A stretch of DNA of 26,649 nucleotides from SCRA01 sp035533275 (GTDB lineage: Bacteria; Vulcanimicrobiota; Vulcanimicrobiia; Vulcanimicrobiales; SCRA01). The first letter of the stretch is position 1. Each line of letters starts with the position of its first letter. Positions 7,830 through 15,090 of this stretch are shown here, in pieces. The notes beneath the pieces are model-generated. The model saw only the letters and a program-made list of their open reading frames with translations. It was not told where the DNA came from and did no database searches. The DNA lies in the NCBI GenBank assembly GCA_035533275.1, contig DATLUD010000025.1, positions 1-26,649 of the forward strand, read 5' to 3'. A program made the position numbers and the translations under genes.

Positions 7830-8372
7830 TTAGCGGTTGATCCCTGCCGGAAACCGGCCGTCTTTGATCATTTGCGCAAGTGTTGGGAAGTCCGCACCAA
7901 GGCGAATCTCCGGCTCTTCCTGCCGTGTTGGTACAGCGTGAGCCTTTTGTGGGCCTTCCGTAAACAGAATCTCGGCTTTGAGCGCACCGAAGGAGCAGCC
8001 ACGGCCCGGCCGGTTCATGGCGCGAATGAGATTGCTCAGTGGCTCCGTGTCCGCATTCGTAATCGGGTGATCGAAGTACGCCAGAATCGCGCAGTGCCAG
8101 TTTCCCCATGCCGTCACGATGGCCTGGAAGGCCCCTCTCCGAGTGTGAACTCCAATTAGCTACCAGAAAGCGCTCCTGCGTCGTGAGATCGTGCGCACGT
8201 TTGAGCAAGATGAAGCGGTCGCGCATGAGGCCGCGACGCGGCTGCGGTGGCAGGCTCGCGCGCAGTTCCTTACGCACCTGTTCAACGGCGCCCTGGGCCA
8301 GTCGCAACACATGGGACTTGTCCACGATGACCGTCGCCTGCGGCACCACCACCTGCACTGCATCGCGTTCGC
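7830..8372 (-). pseudogene. Degenerate ISL3-family transposase, C-terminal part with deletion and frameshift
   Basis: Two frames on the minus strand hold consecutive pieces of an ISL3 transposase. The first (about 8372-8158) reads DAVQVVVPQATVIVDKSHVL and continues through RRGLMRDRFILLKRAHDLT. The second (about 8150-7830) reads AYFDHPITNADTEPLSNLIR, GRGCSFGALKAEILFTEG and the natural C-terminus TLAQMIKDGRF. Compared with the family pattern as I know it, roughly 50 residues are missing between the pieces, where the frame also changes. The N-terminal half is absent. The left piece abuts a RES toxin gene fragment. No terminal inverted repeats were found, so this is an inactive relic. Confidence 0.85.
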
Positions 8373-8536
8373 CACGATTTCGAGCAGAGCGAAGGCGAGG
8401 GAGGAAGAGGTGTACGCTACACTGAGACCGGGCGAGTTCCGGCGGCCGCCGGGCAGCTGAGCTCCTGGCCGGTGAATGACGCCGCCGCGCGCTTGCGCTT
8501 GAACATCCGGAAGACCGTCTCAACGCAAGGCGCCAT
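8361..8536 (-). pseudogene. 5' fragment of a RES-domain toxin gene (NAD+ phosphorylase type)
   Basis: From an ATG at 8536 the minus strand reads ETVFRMFKRKRAAASFTGQE. After a shift of frame it continues GGRRNSPGLSVAYTSSSLAF and ALLEIVANAM. This is the N-terminal signature of RES toxins, which degrade NAD+. The conserved arginine of GGR, the tyrosine of AYT and the glutamate of ALLE are retained. Homology ends at about 8362, where ISL3 transposase sequence begins, so the remaining ~100 residues are lost. The fragment overlaps the end of an Xre/MbcA/ParS-type antitoxin remnant by 17 bp, the gene order known for RES-Xre pairs. It cannot make a functional toxin. Confidence 0.78.
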
Positions 8537-8790
8537 GCTCAATGCGCCAGATCACCTGTGCGACCGCACGTGCACCGACGTCCCACGTCAAGCAACTCGC
8601 TTAGCACACGCTCGCCCAAAGCCTGATTGGGCTCGTGCAGCCAAGCAAGACCATCGCTCTTGCCCATCGCGTCGATTGCCAGCGGCGGCGATGCGGGTCA
8701 CGCGCACGACCCGATCTGATTCGTCGCGCTTCAGGCGGGACGTGGCAGGCGCGCGACCCCTCGGATACTCGTATAGGGCACCAAGCGACC
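8520..8790 (-). pseudogene. Frameshifted Xre/MbcA/ParS-family antitoxin (DUF2384)
   Basis: Three minus-strand segments in different frames line up with the toxin-binding domain of Xre/MbcA/ParS antitoxins. The first (about 8783-8685) holds SRLKRDESDRVVRVTRIA. The second (about 8678-8587) holds MGKSDGLAWLHEPNQALGE followed by LSELLD. The third (about 8576-8520) holds VGARAVAQVIWRIEHGALR and a stop. Intact relatives have the same blocks in one frame, ending in GRIEHGVF or similar. At least two frameshifts separate the blocks. The RES toxin fragment follows directly, as in intact RES-Xre modules. The N-terminus above 8790 is uncertain. Confidence 0.75.
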
Positions 8791-8878
8791 GGAGCGGACG
8801 AGGTTCGCACGGATGCTGCTCGAGTCGAGGTGAGCGCGAGGATCTTCGTGCCGCTCGCCGCGGCGCCGCGCACGGGCA

Positions 8879-9370
8879 TCATGGGTGAGCGTTGCCGGAG
8901 CGGTCGTCCCCCAGTAGGAGGCGCAGGCGCTCGACGAAGCGCCGCACGGTCAGCTCGGCGACCAGGTGCCCGCCGATCGCGTCGATGACCGAACCGACGA
9001 GCCCCAGCGGAGGCGTGTAGTCGCCCAGGATCGCCAGATGGGTCCGCATGGAGGAGATGGGAGCCGTCTCGATCCAGCCGTGAAACTCCGGAAAGGCCCG
9101 GCTCTCGGGGACGCGCCATGAGATCGGCAACAGCGTCGCGTCGGGACGCTGGTCCAGGGCTCCCAGGTGCATCTGGACCTTGCGGCTTAACCTGCCGATC
9201 CGGGTGAGATGCCGGTTCTCGAAGGGCACCTCGAGCTCGTAGACGATGTCGGCCTCGCCCGCCGGATCCGCAGCCCGCGGCGCGAGCCCCTCTTTGAGCC
9301 GCTCGGCCACGTGGTCTGGCGCGCACGCGACTTCGACTTCGTAGAAGACATGCGCCATGGCCCGGATCAT
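8879..9370 (-). CDS. SRPBCC (START-like) family protein, function unknown
   Basis: A 163-residue soluble protein that resembles small SRPBCC/polyketide-cyclase-like proteins. It opens with a beta strand (HVFYEVEVACAPDHVAERL), has several beta-rich segments in the middle, and ends in a helix with the pattern GSVIDAIGGHLVAELTVRRF. This helix is common near the C-terminus of SRPBCC proteins that bind hydrophobic ligands. The start could be 9370 or the ATG at 9358; neither has a clear ribosome site. It lies between transposon and toxin-antitoxin debris but is itself intact, with no signal peptide or membrane helix. No reaction can be assigned. Confidence 0.6.
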   Translation of the reverse strand: MIRAMAHVFYEVEVACAPDHVAERLKEGLAPRAADPAGEADIVYELEVPFENRHLTRIGRLSRKVQMHLGALDQRPDATLLPISWRVPESRAFPEFHGWIETAPISSMRTHLAILGDYTPPLGLVGSVIDAIGGHLVAELTVRRFVERLRLLLGDDRSGNAHP

Positions 9371-9419
9371 AGGGGGGCGATAAGAATCGGGGCGGAAGGA
9401 GTCGAGAAAAGCGGCTCAT

Positions 9420-9548
9420 CACGCCGCTCAGCCCACGGCCGCTCAGGCTGCGCAGGGAATCCGTCCAGAATGGCTCCGCCTCGCTCGGATCGACCGCGAT
9501 CCCCAGGACTTCGCGCGTGCCCTCGGTGTTCACCGCCACGGCGACTCT
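9420..9548 (-). pseudogene. IS256 (mutator) transposase fragment
   Basis: The minus-strand frame reads VAVAVNTEGTREVLGIAVDP and then SEAEPFWTDSLRSLSGRGL. This is the well-known block of IS256-family transposases near the second catalytic aspartate (VNxDGxREVLGxxxGxSE). Only about 43 codons remain; the sequence on both sides is unrelated and the following catalytic DAHEG block is missing. It is a relic of an element of ~400 codons. Confidence 0.8.
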
Positions 9549-9640
9549 TGACCTGAGGGGGTAGATCGGCGCCGGTCGAAACGGTGAGATCTCGGGCGTG
9601 TGCGCATCCGCTCGAGTTGCGTCATCCGATCAACGTATGG

Positions 9641-10411
9641 TCAGCTCGCGGAAAGCGCTGTGCTTAGGCGCGCGGATGCCGATTGCAGAGCCGGAATAAG
9701 CGTGTTGAGCTCGGCAAATGGCCGCCGAGCGACCGGTACGGAGACGGCAAGACCCGCCATGAGTCGCTTTCGAGGCCCGTACACGGGAACGGCACAGCCA
9801 ACGACCCCCGATACATATTCCTCGTTTGACGTGGCCCAGCCTCGCTCTCGCACGACGGCCAGTTCCGCCAGCAGCTGCCCCGGGTCCGTGATTGTGTTTG
9901 GCGTGTACGCCGTCAGGGCCAGAGCATGGACCAACTCGCCACGCAATCGGGGAGGCATGTGGGAGAGGAAGAGCTTCCCGGTCGACGTGCAGTGCAGGGG
10001 TGAGCGCTTTCCGGGTTCGAAATTCAGGCTGGCGGGACGCGCCGTCCGGATGCTGTCGACGTAGACGATCTCGTTGCCGGCCATGATGCCGAGCTCGCAA
10101 TGCTCGCCGATCTCGTCGGCGAGCGATTGCAGGATGGCGTGACGCGGTGCATCGCGCAACAGAGCATTCACCGCATTCAGGCCCAGGCGCGCGAGCTGCG
10201 GCCCGATGACGAAGCGCCTTGATCCCAACGCGCGCTGGAGGTACCCGCGCTCCTCGAGTTGGACCGCGATACGGTGTGCGGTTGGAGGTGTCATGCCCAA
10301 GGCCGCGGCGATGTCAGCGAGCGATGCCGGGGCTCCTTGCTCGGCGACGTAGTCGAGGACGGCGAGCGCTCTCGCCGTGGGAACTGCGGTGTCAGATGCC
10401 CTTCCCGGCAT
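9641..10411 (-). CDS. IclR-family transcriptional regulator
   Basis: A 256-residue regulator of normal IclR length. The N-terminal winged helix-turn-helix spans residues ~12-75 (RALAVLDYVAEQGAPASLAD, then MTPPTAHRIAVQLEERGYL). The C-terminal effector domain has the typical segments GIMAGNEIVYVD, PLHCTSTGKLFL and GCAVPVYGP. IclR proteins bind small organic acids and usually control a neighbouring catabolic operon. It is divergent from the SelA-like gene and the amino-acid transporter, so these are its likely targets. The 154-bp gap between them holds a strong promoter and inverted repeats. The start at 10411 has a GAGGAGAC-type ribosome site just upstream. Confidence 0.93.
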   Translation of the reverse strand: MPGRASDTAVPTARALAVLDYVAEQGAPASLADIAAALGMTPPTAHRIAVQLEERGYLQRALGSRRFVIGPQLARLGLNAVNALLRDAPRHAILQSLADEIGEHCELGIMAGNEIVYVDSIRTARPASLNFEPGKRSPLHCTSTGKLFLSHMPPRLRGELVHALALTAYTPNTITDPGQLLAELAVVRERGWATSNEEYVSGVVGCAVPVYGPRKRLMAGLAVSVPVARRPFAELNTLIPALQSASARLSTALSAS

Positions 10412-10430
10412 AGTCTCCTCCGGTTCGGCG

Positions 10431-10459
10431 TTGCGTAGGCACGAATTTTCCAGTATAAT
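10431..10459 (+). promoter_or_regulatory. Sigma-70-type promoter for the SelA-like gene
   Basis: TTGCGT at 10431-10436 and a perfect TATAAT at 10454-10459 are separated by exactly 17 bp. Transcription would start near 10466, about 100 bases before the SelA-like start. A second, weaker candidate is TTGACA at 10500-10505 with TATCTG 15 bp further on. Confidence 0.6.
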
Positions 10460-10484
10460 ATCGAAAACAGGAATATCAGATTCC
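10446..10484. promoter_or_regulatory. Inverted repeats, possible IclR operators
   Basis: TTTTC at 10446-10450 pairs with GAAAA at 10463-10467 around the -10 box. GGAAT at 10470-10474 pairs perfectly with ATTCC at 10480-10484 just past the predicted start site. IclR proteins bind palindromes of this size, often with TTCC/GGAA arms, so these are candidate sites for the divergent IclR gene. Confidence 0.45.
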
Positions 10485-10565
10485 GGTTTCCGGACTTTCT
10501 TGACATCCTGAGTTCGATCCTATCTGTTGCTGTATTTTGCCGCTCGGCCGTGATGAGGAGAAGAG

Positions 10566-11831
10566 ATGGCGAAGGTGATGTCGGACGTCGATCGCTTTGG
10601 CAACCAATACGCGCCAGGGCTGCCCTACGCGCGAGGGCGAATCCTCAGCACCACAGCGGACGACTTCACCAAGCTCAAGCGCGCCTGGCGGGTCATCCAG
10701 CGGCGCGGCGTGGACAATGTCTACATCTTTAGCGGGCTCGAGCACGGCTTGCCGCTGGAGCAAGAGGATTTGCCTGCGCTGAGCGACGAGATCGGTCCCG
10801 CGCTCTACTTCGAGCGGATGCGTGAGAAGGCGCTCGAGCACCTCGGTGGTGACCCGGCCGTGCACGATGTGGCGGTATTCAACCGCCTCACCGGCGCGAC
10901 GATCGCCACGGCGCTGGTGCTGGTCAAGCCAGGCGACGTCGTGTTGGGCGTATCGGCGAGCCATAGCCACCCGTCGGTCTCCCGCGCGGTGAGGTACGCG
11001 GGCGGCACGCTGATCGACGTGAGCGGCGCCGATGCCTTCGAAGCGGAACTCGCTCGGAATCAGCGCACTTCCCTCGTCATTCTGACGAGACTCGCCGTGA
11101 CCTATGAGCTCCTCCCGCTGAAGGACATCGAGCGAATTGTTTCGGCGGCTCACGCCCGCGGGATTCCCGTGTACATGGACGACGCCGGCGGCGCCCGTAT
11201 CGGCCCGGCGATCTTCGGCCAGCCGCGCATGCTCGAGCTCGGCGTGGACGTCGGAGCGACCGGTCTCGACAAGTACGGCACGAGCGGCCCGCGCCTTGGC
11301 GTGTTAGCCGGGAGCCGCGAGCTCGTGAGCAAGATTCGTGCCCGTGGATTTGAGATGGCTTCCGAAGCTCGGCCCCTGCTTTATCCCGCCGTCTTCCGCT
11401 CGCTGGAGCGGTACCGGCCGGAGCGGGTCCGGGCGCTGGTGGATTGCACCAAAGAGGTTGCCGTCCACTTGAAGGGCATCTTTGGGAGCCGCGTCTACGA
11501 GACGCCGGTTACAGCGCAGCTCCTCGCCGAGGACATCCTTGACCTCGCGTTAGAACGAGCCGGCGCCAAGGCCGCGCCGATCGTACCGTACGAGGCGACG
11601 GCGGCGCTCTGCATGCTCCTCTTGGAGCGATTCGGAGTCTACACGGTTCACTTCGTCGGCGTTCCGCCGGGAACCGGAGACCTCCTCATCAAGTTCATCC
11701 CCCCGGAGACGCTGGCCCGCTTCGGCGGCGCCGAGAAGTTCGCGCAAGCCATCGACGGCGCCCTGGACGAGCTCGCGAAGATCATCACGCAAGAGGACCG
11801 CGTGCGCGAGTTGCTGCTAGGCCCCGCCTAG
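10566..11831 (+). CDS. SelA-like PLP-dependent enzyme (fold type I)
   Basis: A 421-residue pyridoxal-phosphate enzyme related to selenocysteine synthase SelA and its lyase/aminotransferase-like relatives. The PLP lysine is probably K236 in GLDKYGTSGPRLG. The cofactor-binding aspartates are at 205-206 in VYMDDAGGAR, and a histidine-containing segment SASHSHPSV occurs near 130-138. No selenium genes or tRNA-Sec lie nearby. The gene instead precedes a polar amino-acid ABC importer, so a role in breaking down an imported amino-acid-like compound is more likely than selenoprotein synthesis. The ATG at 10566 has GAGGAG about eight bases upstream. It is divergent from an IclR regulator. The exact reaction cannot be told from the sequence. 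Confidence 0.8.
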   Translation: MAKVMSDVDRFGNQYAPGLPYARGRILSTTADDFTKLKRAWRVIQRRGVDNVYIFSGLEHGLPLEQEDLPALSDEIGPALYFERMREKALEHLGGDPAVHDVAVFNRLTGATIATALVLVKPGDVVLGVSASHSHPSVSRAVRYAGGTLIDVSGADAFEAELARNQRTSLVILTRLAVTYELLPLKDIERIVSAAHARGIPVYMDDAGGARIGPAIFGQPRMLELGVDVGATGLDKYGTSGPRLGVLAGSRELVSKIRARGFEMASEARPLLYPAVFRSLERYRPERVRALVDCTKEVAVHLKGIFGSRVYETPVTAQLLAEDILDLALERAGAKAAPIVPYEATAALCMLLLERFGVYTVHFVGVPPGTGDLLIKFIPPETLARFGGAEKFAQAIDGALDELAKIITQEDRVRELLLGPA

Positions 11832-11907
11832 AGCCCCTGTGGTCGGAGACAGAAAGCCCGGTTGATCACTCTTCTGATACGTTCGCAGTTTCAGACGGAG
11901 GTATAGC

Positions 11908-12759
11908 ATGGCTAGGTCCTGGAAGGCGAAGCCGAGAGCATCTGTGCTCCGCGTGCTCCTTGTCGCGGCAAGCATGTTACTCGCGCTTCAATCATCGTGC
12001 CCGCCGGCGGCGGCACAAGAACAGCAGTCGACCCTCCAAAAGGTTCTCGCGCGCGGAAAGGTCTTGGTCGCCGTGACCACGGCGTCGCCGCCGTTCGAAT
12101 TCATCGACAAGGAGGGCAAACTCGAAGGGTTCGAGATCGACGTCGCCCGGCTGATCGCGAAGTCGCTCTTCAACAAGCCGGACGCCGTCGAGTTCGTTCG
12201 CACCTCGTTCGACGCGCGCTGGACGACCGTCAACACCGGGCGCGCGGATTTCGGCATCATGGTCACCACGATCTATCCCCCGCGTGTGCTTAACGTGGCC
12301 TTCACGGAGCCGTACTTCAAGACCGGAAACGGCTGCATGGTCCGTAAGGACTCTCCCATCAAGACGTTCGCCGACATCAACCGCCCGAATTTCAGCGTTG
12401 CTCTGCTGAACATCGCCGAAGACCACAAACGGCATGAGGAGTTCTATCCGAAGGCCAAGGCCCTGTACTTCGGCACGCAGTCGGAGCAGTATGCGGCAGT
12501 CCTCAGCGGGCAGGCGCAAGCGGCGTGCACCGATCGACCCTTCCTGGCATGGGTCGTCAAGCAGCATCCGTCCGAGCTGCGCATGCTCCCCGGGACCACC
12601 GCTGGAACGCTGAACAACGCCATCTTCCTGAAGCAAGGGGACTTCACATGGTGGCTCTATCTCAACACGATCGTGAACGAGATGAGGCATGGCTCGCTTT
12701 ATCCGGAGTACGACCAGCTTTACGAAAAATGGTTTGGCGAGCACGCCCCACGCGAGTGA
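11908..12759 (+). CDS. Polar amino-acid ABC transporter substrate-binding protein
   Basis: A periplasmic or secreted solute-binding protein (family 3) of 283 residues that captures the substrate for the two permeases encoded next. A signal peptide is clear: basic MARSWKAKPRAS, a hydrophobic stretch to about residue 28, and a probable signal-peptidase I site after PPAAA. The mature part opens as in the family (LQKVLARGKVLVAVTTASPPFEFIDKEGK) in the order substrate-facing loop, LEGFEIDVARLIAK, and ends with a TWWLYLNTIVNEM helix. A cysteine at ~31 does not sit in a good lipobox. The ATG has GGAGG at good spacing. The gene lies 76 bp after the SelA-like gene, probably in one operon. Confidence 0.93.
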   Translation: MARSWKAKPRASVLRVLLVAASMLLALQSSCPPAAAQEQQSTLQKVLARGKVLVAVTTASPPFEFIDKEGKLEGFEIDVARLIAKSLFNKPDAVEFVRTSFDARWTTVNTGRADFGIMVTTIYPPRVLNVAFTEPYFKTGNGCMVRKDSPIKTFADINRPNFSVALLNIAEDHKRHEEFYPKAKALYFGTQSEQYAAVLSGQAQAACTDRPFLAWVVKQHPSELRMLPGTTAGTLNNAIFLKQGDFTWWLYLNTIVNEMRHGSLYPEYDQLYEKWFGEHAPRE

Positions 12760-12782
12760 GCGGATAGCGTAGAGCTACGACG

Positions 12783-13436
12783 TTGGCCTTCATCAGGCTG
12801 TTCATACACGTTATCCCCCAGCTCGTTCCTGGGCTGTGGCTGACGGTGGGGCTGGCGGTCGGCGCGACCGTCATCTCCGCCGTCGTCGGATTGGCGTTTG
12901 CGTTGGCAGCGGTGTCGAAGATCGCGCCTGCGCGCCTAGCCGTAGCGGCGTACGTCGAGTTCCTGCGAAACACGCCACTACTGGTACAGATGTTCTTCAT
13001 CTTCTTCGGACTGCCGTTCCTCGGGGTCCGAATGTCGCCGTTCTCAGCGGCGCTGCTCGCGCTTGCGGTGCAGCATACCGCGTTCTTCTCAGAGATCTAT
13101 CGTGCGGGGTTGCAGGCAGTAAGCAAGAGAAGCCATGAGGCGGCCAAAGCGCTGGGACTCGGCTACTGGAAGTCGTTGAGGCTGGTTATCCTTCCTCAGG
13201 CCATCGTGAAGGTGCTCCCCGCGATGACGAACGAGCTCGTTCAGATCGTCAAGGACACCTCCGTTGCCTCGACGATCGCCGTCGCCGAGCTTACCCTCAG
13301 AGGTGGGACGATCGCAGAGCAGACGGCCTCGACGTCAGTTGCCTTCGTGGCGGTCGCTTGCTACTATCTCGTCTTGACCGGGATCGTCACCGTCGCGGCG
13401 AGGGTGGTGGAGAATCGCCTTCGCTTCGCGGAATGA
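12783..13436 (+). CDS. Amino-acid ABC transporter permease, HisM/GlnP type (first)
   Basis: A 217-residue inner-membrane permease with about five transmembrane helices, the normal size for HisM-type subunits. The EAA loop that contacts the ATPase is at about residues 117-136 (SHEAAKALGLGYWKSLRLVI). The N-terminal signature PGLWLTVGLAV and the segment VEFLRNTPLLVQMFF are typical of the polar amino-acid uptake family. The best start is a TTG at 12783; its ribosome site is weak. It should pair with the second permease to form a heterodimeric channel. Only 23 bp separate it from the binding-protein gene. Confidence 0.92.
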   Translation: MAFIRLFIHVIPQLVPGLWLTVGLAVGATVISAVVGLAFALAAVSKIAPARLAVAAYVEFLRNTPLLVQMFFIFFGLPFLGVRMSPFSAALLALAVQHTAFFSEIYRAGLQAVSKRSHEAAKALGLGYWKSLRLVILPQAIVKVLPAMTNELVQIVKDTSVASTIAVAELTLRGGTIAEQTASTSVAFVAVACYYLVLTGIVTVAARVVENRLRFAE

Positions 13437-13459
13437 CCGCCGAAAGCTGAGCTGACGCG

Positions 13460-14095
13460 ATGCACGTGATCGCCGACAATTGGCCGTACCTGCTCCGCGC
13501 AGCCGTCAACACGCTCTGGATGGCGGCCGTGAGCATTGCCGTCAGCACGGTGGCCGGCATGCTCTTCGGCATCGGGTGCGCCGTCGGCGTGCGAGTCGTG
13601 CGCGTCGTGAACGCTGTGGCCGTTTGGATCGTCCGCGGCGTGCCGCTGCTGGTGGTGCTCTTTGTCGTATACTACTCGCTGCCGGCGGACCTCAGTCCAT
13701 ACGTCGCCGCAATCGTGGCGCTCAGCTTCTATTTCACGTTCTTCGTCAGCGAGGTCGTCCGCGGAGCGATTCAGGCCATTCCCCGCGGACAAGTGGAAGC
13801 CGCGAAGAGCGTCGGACTGTCATTCTGGCAGCGTATGCGTCTGGTGATCCTGCCGCAGGCGGTTCGCGCGGCGGTCCCGCCATTGATGAATCTCTGGGTC
13901 ATTCTTGTCAAAGGGACGGCATACGCCTCGGTCATCAGCGCCTGGGAGCTGACGACAGCCAGCACGGAAGTCGCCCAACGGACGGTTGCTCCATTCCCCG
14001 TCTATGGGTTCGCGATGCTCGTGTATTTCTTCATCTGTTTCGCTTTGACGAGGATCGGGCGCGCCGCCGAAGCAAGGCTACGCTACCAACATTAG
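13460..14095 (+). CDS. Amino-acid ABC transporter permease, HisM/GlnP type (second)
   Basis: A 211-residue inner-membrane permease and partner of the preceding gene. It carries the family signatures LRAAVNTLWMAAVSI near the N-terminus, WIVRGVPLLVVLFVVYY in the middle, and an EAA loop PRGQVEAAKSVGLSFWQRMRLVI in two pieces around residues 108-130. Five transmembrane helices are likely. The ATG at 13460 lies 23 bp after the previous stop, with a weak ribosome site. It belongs to the SelA-like/transporter operon. Confidence 0.92.
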   Translation: MHVIADNWPYLLRAAVNTLWMAAVSIAVSTVAGMLFGIGCAVGVRVVRVVNAVAVWIVRGVPLLVVLFVVYYSLPADLSPYVAAIVALSFYFTFFVSEVVRGAIQAIPRGQVEAAKSVGLSFWQRMRLVILPQAVRAAVPPLMNLWVILVKGTAYASVISAWELTTASTEVAQRTVAPFPVYGFAMLVYFFICFALTRIGRAAEARLRYQH

Positions 14096-14112
14096 GGAAA
14101 GGAGTTCGCCTC

Positions 14113-14949
14113 TTGCCGGAACGCATGGCCGCAGGCGTGAATGCGCCGTCTAGCCCGCTGATCACGGTACGCGGCTTGCGCAAGCACTTCGGGGAGCTGG
14201 AGGTCCTCCGCGGCGTGGACTTGGACGTGCATGCAGGCGAGGTTATTGCCGTCATCGGCGCCAGCGGATCAGGGAAGACGACCTTCTTGCGCTGTATCAA
14301 CTTCCTCGAGGAGTACGACGAGGGGTCGATATCCGTCGGTGGGGAGACGGTCGGCTATGCCTTCGATGAAGCGGGCAGGCGGAGAAGACGGCCGGAGCGT
14401 GAGAACGAACGGCTGCGCGCGCGTGTGGGCATGGTGTTTCAATCGTTCAATCTCTTTCCGCACCTCCGCGTCATCGACAACGTGACGCTCGGTCCCATCA
14501 ACGTTCTCGGGGAGTCACAGGCCGCGGCGGAGCGCCGCGGGAAAGCTCTCCTCGAGAAGGTGGGTCTGGGTGCCAAGGTTGGGGCCTACCCGGCCACGCT
14601 GTCAGGCGGCCAGCAACAGCGTGTTGCGATCGCGAGGGCGCTCGCGATGAACCCGACGATCATGCTGTTCGACGAGGTGACCTCCGCGCTGGATCCGGAG
14701 CTGGTCGGAGAGGTACTTCAGGCGATGCGCGATCTCGCGGACGAAGGAATGACGATGCTGGTCGTCACGCACGAGCTCCTCTTCGCGCGCGAGGTGGCCG
14801 ATCGGGTCATCTTCTTCGCCGATGGGGCCATCGTGGAGCAAGGGCCCCCGAAGGAGGTCTTAGACAGGCCCAAGGACGAGCGCCTGCAGCGCTTCATGCG
14901 GCGCTTCACGCTCCTGCTGGGCCGGCCCGCAGATCTCCCGTTATCGTAG
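14113..14949 (+). CDS. Amino-acid ABC transporter ATP-binding protein
   Basis: The ATPase of the importer, 278 residues, acting at the cytoplasmic face of the membrane. It shows Walker A GASGSGKTT (about residues 53-61), Q-loop VFQSFNLFPH, the signature LSGGQQQ, Walker B IMLFDEVTSALDPE and the switch histidine in VVTHE. A basic insertion of about 20 residues (GRRRRRPERENERLRA) precedes the Q-loop. The start is the TTG at 14113, which has AAAGGAG eight bases upstream; an in-frame ATG at 14125 is the alternative. The 3' end overlaps by nine bases a tiny ORF from the convergent operon. Confidence 0.94.
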   Translation: MPERMAAGVNAPSSPLITVRGLRKHFGELEVLRGVDLDVHAGEVIAVIGASGSGKTTFLRCINFLEEYDEGSISVGGETVGYAFDEAGRRRRRPERENERLRARVGMVFQSFNLFPHLRVIDNVTLGPINVLGESQAAAERRGKALLEKVGLGAKVGAYPATLSGGQQQRVAIARALAMNPTIMLFDEVTSALDPELVGEVLQAMRDLADEGMTMLVVTHELLFAREVADRVIFFADGAIVEQGPPKEVLDRPKDERLQRFMRRFTLLLGRPADLPLS

Positions 14950-15090
14950 CGCGATTTGAGGGGCCAATGCCGCAGCAGACGCGACCAGCGCACGCGTCAC
15001 GCGGAACTGCTCCACGTCGAGACCTCCGCCGAAGGCTTCGATAAAGGCCATGCGGAGCGGTAGTCTGTTCGGTCCTCTGCAGGCCATCAT
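14941..15090 (-). CDS. Small ORF coupled to the upstream hydrolase, unknown
   Basis: A 49-codon frame starts at an ATG that overlaps the hydrolase stop as ATGA, the pattern used for translational coupling. It ends with TAA inside the last bases of the convergent ATPase gene. The peptide (MMACRGPNRLPLRMAFIEAF, then GGLDVEQFRVTRALVASAAA) has a plausible soluble composition, but I do not recognise a family. It may be a genuine small protein, the remains of a longer gene cut by rearrangement, or a chance frame. Confidence 0.35.
   Translation of the reverse strand: MMACRGPNRLPLRMAFIEAFGGGLDVEQFRVTRALVASAAALAPQIALR

Noticed and set aside
7792..8523. A 243-codon minus-strand open frame covering the ISL3 and RES relics
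   Set aside because: It joins unrelated pieces: only ~69 codons in the middle match ISL3, the rest is out of frame with both relics, and its end runs into panC.
8601..9539. A 312-codon minus-strand open frame
   Set aside because: Only its first ~40 codons match anything (IS256). The rest is antisense-frame noise over the SRPBCC-like gene and the antitoxin relic.
11908..12000. A lipoprotein signal in the amino-acid binding protein
   Set aside because: The cysteine follows QSS, not a proper lipobox, and a good signal-peptidase I site (PPAAA) follows it.
13480..14112. An upstream N-terminal extension of the amino-acid ABC ATPase
   Set aside because: This frame overlaps the second permease out of phase. 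The ATPase domain and a good ribosome site begin only at 14113.
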